Below, piece after piece: positions 25,643 through 33,154 of a stretch of DNA of 42,647 nucleotides. The notes below the pieces were generated by a model. The model did not search any database and was not told the DNA's origin. It was given only the letters and a program-made list of their open reading frames with translations. The first letter of the stretch is position 1; every line of letters starts with the position of its first letter. The position numbers were made by a program, and so were the translations under genes. Location: NCBI GenBank assembly GCA_031551485.1, contig JAVBNO010000026.1, positions 1 to 42,647 of the forward strand, read 5' to 3'. This stretch comes from JAVBNO01 sp031551485 (lineage in GTDB: Bacteria; Bacillota; Clostridia; Oscillospirales; Ruminococcaceae).

Positions 25643-25719
25643 AATGGAATCCCGTTCCGCCATCGTCACATACTACACATTTCCCATCACCAGCGCTGAT
25701 TGGAAATCGGCGCCAAAAT

Positions 25720-25751
25720 ACAACGGCCACCCCAAAAGGGGTGGCCGTTGT
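25720..25751 (-). terminator. Intrinsic terminator of the PTS-transketolase operon
   Basis: Perfect 14-bp stem beginning ACAACGGCC with an AAAA loop, followed on the minus strand by a TATTTT tract. The same stem with a TTTT loop and a similar left flank (GCGCCAxAAT) follows spoIVA at 31579-31610. Confidence 0.85.
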
Positions 25752-25760
25752 GCATCATGC

Positions 25761-26702
25761 TCATATGCTATTTTGCAGGATCTCCAATGCTTTGGCGACG
25801 ACCTGGCCGCCGGTAATTCCATATTTGTCTTTCAGATCTTTCATTGAGCCCGATTCGGTGAATATATCGGCAATGCCTACCATGCGCAGCGCCGCACTGG
25901 ATCCGTGCACAGCCATCATCTCGGCGACAGCGCCGCCCAACCCCGCAAGGACACTGTGGTTTTCCACCGTCACAATACCCTTCATCGTTTTGGACAAATC
26001 CCGGATTGTGGCGACATCCAGCGGTTTTATTGACAAGATGTTGATGAGTTTACATGCAATATGGCGGCTTGTCAGCAGGGAATAACCCTCATATGCGGCC
26101 ATGGCGGCCGAACCCTCATAGAGAATGGCAATGTCGTTTCCATCATCAGCATTTACCACCGCTTTGCCCAGGGCGACAGGCGTGGCGCTTTCCACATCGG
26201 GGACATAATCGCGGGCCACCCGAATGTAAAACGGCCCCGGAGTCTGAATCGCAAGCTGGATACACTGGCGCAGCTCTGACAGATTGGATGGTGTTAACAC
26301 ACAAAGGTTGGGGATCACTCTTGCCAGCGCGATGTCTTCGTTTGCATGGTGCGACGCACCGTCGGGGGCATCGTCCAGGCCGGGGTGTGTGCCAATCACT
26401 TTGACATTTGCGTTGCTGTAGCAGGCTTGGCGTAGTTGTGTCCAGGCAGTTCCGGTGGCAAAAATGGCAAAATTAACATAGAAGGGAATTTTATTTTCCA
26501 GCGCCAGCCCGTTGGCAATGGACATGGCGCTTTGCTCCGATATGCCGGCTTCGATAAATTGTGCCGGATACTGCTTGGCAAAGGTTGCGGCAGTTGTTGA
26601 CTTGGCAAGGTCGCTGTCAATGACGAAAACCCGGCTGTCGCTTCCAAATTCGCACAGGATATCCCCGATATAATCCCGCATCGATATACTTTTCATCGGC
26701 AT
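25761..26702 (-). CDS. Transketolase, C-terminal subunit
   Basis: 313 residues: the pyrimidine-binding and C-terminal domains of a split transketolase. Visible segments are DSDLAKSTTAATFAKQYP, FIEAGISEQSAMSIANGLAL (conserved Glu that activates thiamine pyrophosphate), THPGLDDAPDGASHHANEDIALAR and VTVENHSVLAGLGGAVAE. It works with the N-terminal subunit encoded immediately upstream; the stop and start codons are adjacent, and AAGGGGG lies before the ATG. It transfers two-carbon units between ketoses and aldoses of the pentose phosphate pathway. Last gene of the PTS operon, just before the terminator. Confidence 0.95.
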   Translation of the reverse strand: MPMKSISMRDYIGDILCEFGSDSRVFVIDSDLAKSTTAATFAKQYPAQFIEAGISEQSAMSIANGLALENKIPFYVNFAIFATGTAWTQLRQACYSNANVKVIGTHPGLDDAPDGASHHANEDIALARVIPNLCVLTPSNLSELRQCIQLAIQTPGPFYIRVARDYVPDVESATPVALGKAVVNADDGNDIAILYEGSAAMAAYEGYSLLTSRHIACKLINILSIKPLDVATIRDLSKTMKGIVTVENHSVLAGLGGAVAEMMAVHGSSAALRMVGIADIFTESGSMKDLKDKYGITGGQVVAKALEILQNSI

Positions 26703-27518
26703 TTAGATCGTCCCCCTTATTGCCTGCAAATCTTGGATAGCACGGGCGTATTCTTCATCGGTCAGACTGCTGCTGTGCCACTTTGGGTTGTTTTCCATAA
26801 AACTAACACCCTTGCCTTTCACCGTGTGGCAAATAATCGCGGTGGGCTTTTGTGTTTCCTCTTTGCTGCTTTGCAACGCCTCCACAATCGCCTGCATGTC
26901 GTGTCCGTCAATTTCGCGCACTGCCCAGCCAAAAGCTTCGAATTTGGCGCCCAACGGGTCTATGCCAATGACTTCATTAACCGAACCGCTGGAGGACAGT
27001 TTGTTATAATCCACCACAAGCACCAGGTTGTTCAGCCGGTAATGGGGGGCCTGCAATGCCCCCTCCCATATTTGGCCCTCGTGCAGTTCACCGTCACCCA
27101 CAATGACAAAAACCCGATGTTTTTCTTGGTTTGCCTTTTTGGCCACCGCCATTCCAATTCCGATGGATAACCCTTGCCCCAGCAGCCCCGTTGTCGCATC
27201 GGTTTGGGGAATGGTGGGCGTATAAGGGTGCCCCTGCAGCCTTGAATTGACGGCGCGAAAGGTGGCTAACTCCGCTTCGGCAATCAAACCGTGTTTATAC
27301 AAGATGGCGTATTGGGCGGGAACGGCATGTCCTTTCGAGAGCACCACCTTGGTTCTTGGCGCCCCGGCAAGGTCCACCTCGGTTTCATAAATGGCGGTTA
27401 ACATATCAATCACCGACAACGAGCCTCCCGGATGGCCGGCTTTTGCTTTATAAATCATGTTGATGATTTGTGTGCGGTTTTCGTTGGCAAGCAACATCAA
27501 TTGGCGAATGTGGTCCAT
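26703..27518 (-). CDS. Transketolase, N-terminal subunit
   Basis: 271 residues carrying the thiamine pyrophosphate-binding domain. The motif GDGELHEGQIWEGAL ... VDYN (the GDG-N motif binding Mg and diphosphate) is clear, as are AKAGHPGGSLSVIDML, SKGHAVPAQYA and GLLGQGLSIGIGMA. ATG 27518 (start MDHIRQLM) is chosen because AAAGGAG is 7 bases upstream; the longer frame from 27539 has no site. The two subunits together equal one normal transketolase. Position after a UlaA-type permease suggests that the imported sugar is fed into the pentose phosphate pathway. Confidence 0.95.
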   Translation of the reverse strand: MDHIRQLMLLANENRTQIINMIYKAKAGHPGGSLSVIDMLTAIYETEVDLAGAPRTKVVLSKGHAVPAQYAILYKHGLIAEAELATFRAVNSRLQGHPYTPTIPQTDATTGLLGQGLSIGIGMAVAKKANQEKHRVFVIVGDGELHEGQIWEGALQAPHYRLNNLVLVVDYNKLSSSGSVNEVIGIDPLGAKFEAFGWAVREIDGHDMQAIVEALQSSKEETQKPTAIICHTVKGKGVSFMENNPKWHSSSLTDEEYARAIQDLQAIRGTI

Positions 27519-27566
27519 GTAAAATCTCCTTTGCCGCATCGGGGGTTATTTTTGTGCAGTTATGAA

Positions 27567-27606
27567 CCAGCCGCGGAAAAAAATTCCGCGGCTGGCTTTT
27601 TTGTTT
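27567..27606 (+). terminator. Terminator-like hairpin facing against the operon
   Basis: A 12-bp perfect stem (27567-27578 and 27584-27595) with a short A-rich loop is followed by a T run on the + strand. Both neighbouring genes (ulaA-like and transketolase N) run on the minus strand, where no T run follows. It may stop antisense transcripts, or act as an mRNA processing or stability hairpin inside the operon. Confidence 0.65.
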
Positions 27607-27614
27607 TAACAAGC

Positions 27615-28886
27615 TTATGCTAATCCGAACAGTTTGCCTGCGTAGTAGATAATCAGGCCAAGGAAGTTGAAGTCAGTTTCGGGGAAGCCGGTACCGGTTA
27701 ATCCAATGGATTCCATGACGCCATACATGAGCGCCGGGCCTACAGCGATTAAAATACCGGTTACAAAACCGCCTACAATTGCGCCTTTCCAGCCGCCGGT
27801 GGCATTGCCGAACACGCCGGCCGTCGCGCCAATGAAGAAATAGGGGATGGCCACGGGGATGATGACAGGCATGTTAACGGCCGCAAAGATGAACATGCAA
27901 ATCAGGCCGGCCACATAGGCGGACAAAAACCCGATGACTGTTGCAGTTGGCGCATAGGGAAAGACAACGGGGCAATCCAGCGCCGGTTTGGAGTTGGGAA
28001 TGAATTTTTCAGAAATACCTACAAAGGCGGGAACAATTTCAGAAAGGAACATTCTGACGCCTGTGATGATGACATAGACGGCGCCTGTAAATACCAAAGA
28101 CTGCATCAGCGGGAAGATCAGCCAGTGAACGCCGCCGGCCACCGCTTCCACATTGGCGCGGCCCGCCGCAAATGCGCTGATATAGTAGAACACACCAATG
28201 GACAAGGCAATCGAGATAACGTAATCTTTAAAGATGCCCAGCCAGCCGGGGAGTTTGAGTTTTTCCGTGCTGTCTTCCGGCTTACCCACTTTGCTGCCCA
28301 GCCAGCCGGACAAGGCGTATGTCAATGTACAATAGTGGCCCATGGCAATTTCGTCGCTGCCTGTAATTTGCTTCATGTACCGCTGTGTGATGGCGGGGTA
28401 AATCGCGGCGGCAAAACCAAGCAGAATCGAGCCCGCAATGACCGTTACCATGTCGCTGAAATGCATTGCCTTAAACAAAATGGTCAGCATGGCAGCCAAA
28501 AACAAATTGTGTTGGCCGGTTAAGAATATGTACTTAAACTTGGTGAGTCGTGCAATAATCAGGTTACAGACAAAACCGAAAACCATGACCAACGCAATGA
28601 CGACAGGAAACTTGGTCTGCGCCATGCCCGTAACAGCCTCGGCCAACGGCAGCACGCCCTGCAGCTTAAAGCCTTGGGAGAACAGAGTTTGGAAGGAGCC
28701 GAGCGCCCCCACCGCTGCTCCGGCGCCAATACCGAAAATAAGGAAACCTACAATTGTCTTTACTGTTCCTGTAATGACTTGGGTTGCCGATTTTTTTTGC
28801 AGCAGCAGCCCCAACAATGCCATTGTGCCAACCAATAGCGAAGCTTGTCCTAAGACGTCGAAAACGATAAATTTCAGAACACCCAT
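27615..28886 (-). CDS. PTS ascorbate-type permease, IIC component (UlaA/SgaT family)
   Basis: 423 residues, strongly hydrophobic with 10 or more membrane helices. It matches the UlaA/SgaT family of PTS IIC proteins: LGQASLLVGTMALLGLLLQKKSA near the N terminus, LTGQHNLFLAAMLT, GWLGSKVGKPEDSTE, TGVRMFLSEIVPAFVGISEKFIPNSKPALDCPVVFPYAPTA and the final membrane pair. It transports and phosphorylates a sugar or sugar acid with IIB and IIA. L-ascorbate is the founding substrate, but family members may take others, and no ascorbate-6-phosphate lactonase or decarboxylase gene is present here. Preceded by GAGGAGG. Second structural gene of the operon. Confidence 0.93.
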   Translation of the reverse strand: MGVLKFIVFDVLGQASLLVGTMALLGLLLQKKSATQVITGTVKTIVGFLIFGIGAGAAVGALGSFQTLFSQGFKLQGVLPLAEAVTGMAQTKFPVVIALVMVFGFVCNLIIARLTKFKYIFLTGQHNLFLAAMLTILFKAMHFSDMVTVIAGSILLGFAAAIYPAITQRYMKQITGSDEIAMGHYCTLTYALSGWLGSKVGKPEDSTEKLKLPGWLGIFKDYVISIALSIGVFYYISAFAAGRANVEAVAGGVHWLIFPLMQSLVFTGAVYVIITGVRMFLSEIVPAFVGISEKFIPNSKPALDCPVVFPYAPTATVIGFLSAYVAGLICMFIFAAVNMPVIIPVAIPYFFIGATAGVFGNATGGWKGAIVGGFVTGILIAVGPALMYGVMESIGLTGTGFPETDFNFLGLIIYYAGKLFGLA

Positions 28887-28944
28887 TGTTTTTCCTCCTC
28901 ATGTAAATTTGTATGATGATCGAACTGCCATGTCATTTGGCGGT

Positions 28945-29226
28945 TCAATTGGCGCACTGATCAAAATATTTTTTTAGCTCTGCTTCCATATAGGCCGCAT
29001 CCATGATGTCTTTAATGCCAATGACATACACATCTTTGCCCTTGAATTCATCCACCAAATCGTTCATGGTAATCACCAGGTCAACGCCATGTCCGCCCAC
29101 ACCGCTGAATACGTCATGTTCCAGCTCCAGGGGGAATTTGTTTTGCTCTATGACTTTGTTCAGCTTAATCATCAGCATCATAGAACTGCCCATACCGGTT
29201 CTGCACACCACCAACCCTTTTTTCAT
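28945..29226 (-). CDS. PTS IIB component (UlaB/SgaB type)
   Basis: 93 residues, the usual size of a free-standing IIB. The phosphorylated cysteine lies in the N-terminal loop CRTGMGSS (Cys8), after MKKGLVV. It passes phosphate from IIA to the sugar at the IIC component. Its ATG overlaps the stop of the regulator gene as ATGA, with AGGAGGG upstream, so the regulator and transporter are coupled. Confidence 0.94.
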   Translation of the reverse strand: MKKGLVVCRTGMGSSMMLMIKLNKVIEQNKFPLELEHDVFSGVGGHGVDLVITMNDLVDEFKGKDVYVIGIKDIMDAAYMEAELKKYFDQCAN

Positions 29227-31373
29227 TTGCCACCCTCCTGTTTCGCTTTTTCATAGCCTAAAATAAAATCAATAATTTCTGCCGGATCCCGTGCACTGTC
29301 AATGGCATCGAAAAAAGCCTGATTCTCAAACAACACCACCAAATCTTTCAGTGCCACCAGATGTGCGTCTGCATTCACCGTTGCCAATGTAAAAACATAT
29401 TTGACAGGGTCGTTGTCCGTGTTGCCAAAACAAACGGGTGTTTTCAGTGTGGTCAGGGAAATCGCCGTTTCTTTTACACCGTAAGTGTTGTTGGCGTGGG
29501 GAAGGGCTACCCCTTTGGTTAACACGATGTAAGGCCCAATTTCAGTCACATTGCGCACCATGGCGTCTATGTATTCTTCTTCAATGATGTGATGTGTTAA
29601 GAGCGGTTTTCCGCCGCATCGCACCGCTTCTTGCCAGTTCTCCACCTGCGCGTTTAAAGTTATATATTCTTTCTTCAAAAGATCGCTCAGCATGTTTGGA
29701 CTTACTCCTTTAGCGCAATTTTTTTGACGCGCCTTCGCTTGCAGCAATTCTGCAACCTTTTGCACCAACCTTTCCTCACAGTCAGGCTCCGAAAAGCTTT
29801 GGACTAAAGAAAGCAGCTGATTGGCAAACGATTCTTTGTTTTCGGCGGTCTGCCCATGGGCCGATATGGTTAAAATTTCGGGAGAATGAAACCCCAGGTT
29901 TAAAACGGTTTTGTAGATGGTATCCACATCTTCCTCTTGCATCAGGGGGTTTACCAAAACGTAGGGGAGGCTGTCTTTCAGGGGCACGGTGGAAATAATA
30001 AAATCGATATTTTTTGTTTCGATGCTGTTCATTAATTGATGTGCGGGAATCACATCAATAATTTTGAAGTTGAAATATTGCTTCAAATGCTCTGTCAACA
30101 ATTGAGCTGTTCCCGCGCCGGTGCTGCACACCAGCAGAACCGAGGGCTTGCGATTGCGGTTAATGCGCCGTTCCCGTTCAATGGCCGTCGCAAAATAAAT
30201 GACGATATAAGACAATTCATCGTCCGAAATTTTCGTGTCCACAAAGCGCTGCAGTCGATAAACATTTTGTTTGAGGGCATCGAAGAGAAAATGGTATTTA
30301 GACATCAATTCTTTTTTGATAGGGTTGTGAAAAGACTGTTTGTTTTTCAAACGGTGAATGGCGACGCAAAGATGCTTGAGCAGCCCGTCGTAAAGTTTCA
30401 GGTCGCTTCTGAAATTAAATCCGATGGTATTGCCTACGTTCAGAATTAAATTTTCGGCAATAATCTGGATATAAGGCAACTCGTCGCTTTCCTCCACCTT
30501 TTTGCCATAGCCGGATTTTCCGTACAAATGCTGCAGAATATAGTCGGCGGCGTCGGGCGGCATTTGGATATGCAAGTCGTCATTCAGCGTGTGCACAATA
30601 TAGTTTGCCATTTGGTATTCGCGGCTTATCGTTTCCAAAGGGCCATATTCCGGCGGCGATAAAAAAGAGGCCGGGGTGGAACCGCTTTTGGCTGATAAAG
30701 CAATGTGTATTACCAACCTATCGTAGGCAATGTCCGACAAAATAAAATGAAATTTGGTCTCCGCTTCAATGATGATTTTTTTAATGGCGGCCAAATTTAC
30801 ATTGCCAAATAGAATTTTATGAATATTAAATTCCATATTGGAGTTGTCAAATTTGCTTTCCGTATTAAAATCGTGTATGAGTTTTGCCAAAAGCGACCGT
30901 CGGACCGGCTCCTCCGCCTCTATCGCAAACCCTTTCCCTTTTTGCGAAAGAAGCATGATTTGGTTTTCATCACACCACTTTTTCACTTCCAACATATCCG
31001 AATTAATAGTGCCCCGGCTTACATACAGCATATCGGCCAGTTCGGCGATGGTAATGGTGTGGGTGCTGCGCAAAAGTTCCATTAGTATAATGGCGATTCT
31101 TTCATCGGCCGAAAGTTTATAGGAATAATAATCGTCAAAAACGATGGCCTTACTCACTTCACTTTTCGGCAATGTGGTAAATGTAATGGTTGCCACGCTG
31201 TTTTGCATGTAAATGTGACAACCCACCTGAATATTACTTAAATATTCGTTGATGCTTTCCATATCGTTACGGATTGTTCTGGCTGTAACGGTAAGATTTT
31301 TCGCCAAAGCATGTATATTTAATTGTTCATATTCAAGCATTTCTTTCAGAATATACTTTTGTCGAATATTCAT
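29223..31373 (-). CDS. PRD-containing transcriptional regulator with fused IIB-like and IIA domains
   Basis: 716 residues, BglG/MtlR/LicR-type. The order is: N-terminal helix-turn-helix (about 1-60), a second helix-turn-helix of the Mga type (about 65-160), two PTS regulation domains (about 180-400), a IIB-like domain with phosphorylatable Cys in VLLVCSTGAGTAQL (about 410-500), and a C-terminal IIA domain of the mannitol/fructose type with the active His in ALPHAN. PTS phosphorylation of these sites would set its activity according to sugar supply. No separate IIA gene lies in the operon, so this domain may also serve transport (inference). It is first in the operon behind a strong promoter, and its ATG follows GAGGAGT. 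Confidence 0.93.
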   Translation of the reverse strand: MNIRQKYILKEMLEYEQLNIHALAKNLTVTARTIRNDMESINEYLSNIQVGCHIYMQNSVATITFTTLPKSEVSKAIVFDDYYSYKLSADERIAIILMELLRSTHTITIAELADMLYVSRGTINSDMLEVKKWCDENQIMLLSQKGKGFAIEAEEPVRRSLLAKLIHDFNTESKFDNSNMEFNIHKILFGNVNLAAIKKIIIEAETKFHFILSDIAYDRLVIHIALSAKSGSTPASFLSPPEYGPLETISREYQMANYIVHTLNDDLHIQMPPDAADYILQHLYGKSGYGKKVEESDELPYIQIIAENLILNVGNTIGFNFRSDLKLYDGLLKHLCVAIHRLKNKQSFHNPIKKELMSKYHFLFDALKQNVYRLQRFVDTKISDDELSYIVIYFATAIERERRINRNRKPSVLLVCSTGAGTAQLLTEHLKQYFNFKIIDVIPAHQLMNSIETKNIDFIISTVPLKDSLPYVLVNPLMQEEDVDTIYKTVLNLGFHSPEILTISAHGQTAENKESFANQLLSLVQSFSEPDCEERLVQKVAELLQAKARQKNCAKGVSPNMLSDLLKKEYITLNAQVENWQEAVRCGGKPLLTHHIIEEEYIDAMVRNVTEIGPYIVLTKGVALPHANNTYGVKETAISLTTLKTPVCFGNTDNDPVKYVFTLATVNADAHLVALKDLVVLFENQAFFDAIDSARDPAEIIDFILGYEKAKQEGGK

Positions 31374-31392
31374 ATTCTACTCCTCATTTCTT

Positions 31393-31421
31393 ATTATATT
31401 TTAGTTACTATGCAACATCAA
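31393..31421 (-). promoter_or_regulatory. Sigma-A promoter of the PTS-transketolase operon
   Basis: On the minus strand TTGATG (31421-31416), 17-bp spacer, TATAAT (31398-31393), about 20 bp before the regulator start, leaving a very short leader. Confidence 0.75.
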
Positions 31422-31578
31422 GTTAAGGATCGTTCCTGTTCTGAATGAAAAGAATTGTACTTTGTTTGTCTGACGAAGTAAACCTCATTCCGTTGTGTAA
31501 ACCCAATTTTTTCTCCCATGCGCCGCGTTATCCCGCTTATGATGGGCAGCGGCAGCCGATCTTCTTAAGCGCCACAAT

Positions 31579-31610
31579 ACAACGGCCACCCCTTTTGGGG
31601 TGGCCGTTGT
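31579..31610 (-). terminator. Intrinsic terminator after spoIVA
   Basis: A 14-bp perfect stem beginning ACAACGGCC with a TTTT loop, 18 bp past the spoIVA stop. It is the sister of the hairpin at 25720-25751, with the loop in inverted orientation. The T tract on the minus strand is short (TATTGT). Confidence 0.8.
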
Positions 31611-31628
31611 TTATCGTATAGGCGGGAC

Positions 31629-33107
31629 TTACAGAATGATGCAGATGAGCCCCGTGCAGCCCTCGTTGATAATACGCTCGATCGTCTCCTGCATTTTCAG
31701 GCGGGCGTCGCCGGGCATGCGATACAGCTTGTTGTGCAGCCCTTCGTTTACCAGCGCGTGCAGGCTTTTGCCAAAGATATTGGATTCCCAAATCTTTTTG
31801 GGGTTCTCCTCAAACTCCTGCATCAGGTACATGACCAGCTCTTCCGATTGTTTTTCCGACCCGACAATGGGCGAAACCTCGGTTGTGATATCCGCCCGCA
31901 TCATATGAATAGAGGGTGCGGAGGCTTTCAGGCGCACGCCGTACCGGCCGCCTTGCTTGACAATTTCGGGTTCGTCAAGGCTTAGTTCATCCAGCGAAGG
32001 CATGACGATGCCGTAACCGGTGGCGGCCACCTCTTCCATGGCGCCCTTAATGCGATCGTATTTCTTCTTGGTTTGCGCCAGTTCAATCATACAGGGCATA
32101 AGGCCGGATTCACCGTCAATTTCCAAACCGGTGGTCTCGCCCAGCACTTTGTAGAACAACGTGGGATCAACCGCCACGCCAACCCGGGCGCTGCCCTGGC
32201 CTAAATCCATGGACAACAGGCGAACGTCGGTGACATATTCGCAGCCAGCGATGGGGGCGATGCCCTCTTTCACTTCGCCAATTTTGGCAATATGGAAAGC
32301 GGCGTCACGCACACAGGTGTATAAGGCGCCCTTGAGCCAATGGCCTTTTTCCAGCGTCATAATCCAGCCCGGAATGTCCAACGACAGCTCTTTCACCGGG
32401 AACTGGTACAGCACGCTTTGCAGCACTTCCTGAATATCCTCTTCGTCCAAATCCAGGCAGTTTACCGCAATAACCGGCACATTATACCGCGCTTCCAGCT
32501 CCTGGCGAAGGTTGCGCGCTGTCGGGATTTTGGGATTTTGGCAGTTCAGCAAGACGGCGAAAGGTTTTCCAATTTCTTGAAGCTCGCTGATCACGCGTTC
32601 TTCGGCCTCGGCGTACTCATCCCGTGGTATGTCGCTGATGGAACCATCGGTGGTCACCACCAGACCGATGGTGGAATGCTCGTTAATCACTTTTTGGGTG
32701 CCGATTTCGGCGGCCATATTAAAAGGAATCTCCCGGTCAAACCAGGGCGTCACCACCATGCGGGGCTGGTCGTTTTCAATATAGCCCATGGAGGAAGGCA
32801 CAATGTAACCCACACAATCAATCATCCGCACTTTCATCGCGGCGGCATCGTCCAGGGTAATCTGCACCGCTTCTTCCGGGATGAATTTGGGCTCGGTGGT
32901 CATAATGGTTTTGCCCGCGGCGGACTGGGGCAGCTCGTCGGTGGCCCGTTCCCGCTGGAAATCGTTTTGGATGTTGGGCAGTACCAGCATCTCCATAAAT
33001 TTTTTAATGAAGGTAGATTTTCCGGTGCGCACAGGCCCCACCACGCCAATGTATATGTCGCCGTCGGTACGCCGGGCAATGTCGCTGTATATGTTTCGGC
33101 TTTCCAA
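31629..33107 (-). CDS. spoIVA: Stage IV sporulation protein A (SpoIVA), coat basement ATPase
   Basis: 492 residues, the full family length. The Walker A motif is GPVRTGKST near residue 24, with the family's DCVGYIVPSSMGY, RMVVTPWF, GTQKVINEHSTIG and the C-terminal DARLKMQETIERIINEG...LICIIL. SpoIVA hydrolyses ATP to polymerise on the forespore surface, recruited by SpoVM, and forms the platform for coat assembly. The start is TTG (family start MESRNIYSDIARRTDGDIYIG) with AAGGGGG eight bases upstream. It begins 47 bp after the sipL-like stop, so the two are probably one transcript. Expected under sigma E. Confidence 0.98.
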   Translation of the reverse strand: MESRNIYSDIARRTDGDIYIGVVGPVRTGKSTFIKKFMEMLVLPNIQNDFQRERATDELPQSAAGKTIMTTEPKFIPEEAVQITLDDAAAMKVRMIDCVGYIVPSSMGYIENDQPRMVVTPWFDREIPFNMAAEIGTQKVINEHSTIGLVVTTDGSISDIPRDEYAEAEERVISELQEIGKPFAVLLNCQNPKIPTARNLRQELEARYNVPVIAVNCLDLDEEDIQEVLQSVLYQFPVKELSLDIPGWIMTLEKGHWLKGALYTCVRDAAFHIAKIGEVKEGIAPIAGCEYVTDVRLLSMDLGQGSARVGVAVDPTLFYKVLGETTGLEIDGESGLMPCMIELAQTKKKYDRIKGAMEEVAATGYGIVMPSLDELSLDEPEIVKQGGRYGVRLKASAPSIHMMRADITTEVSPIVGSEKQSEELVMYLMQEFEENPKKIWESNIFGKSLHALVNEGLHNKLYRMPGDARLKMQETIERIINEGCTGLICIIL

Positions 33108-33154
33108 AGTAAAGTTCCCCCTTCGCTGTTACTCTTTTGGTTTGTGATGGGTCG

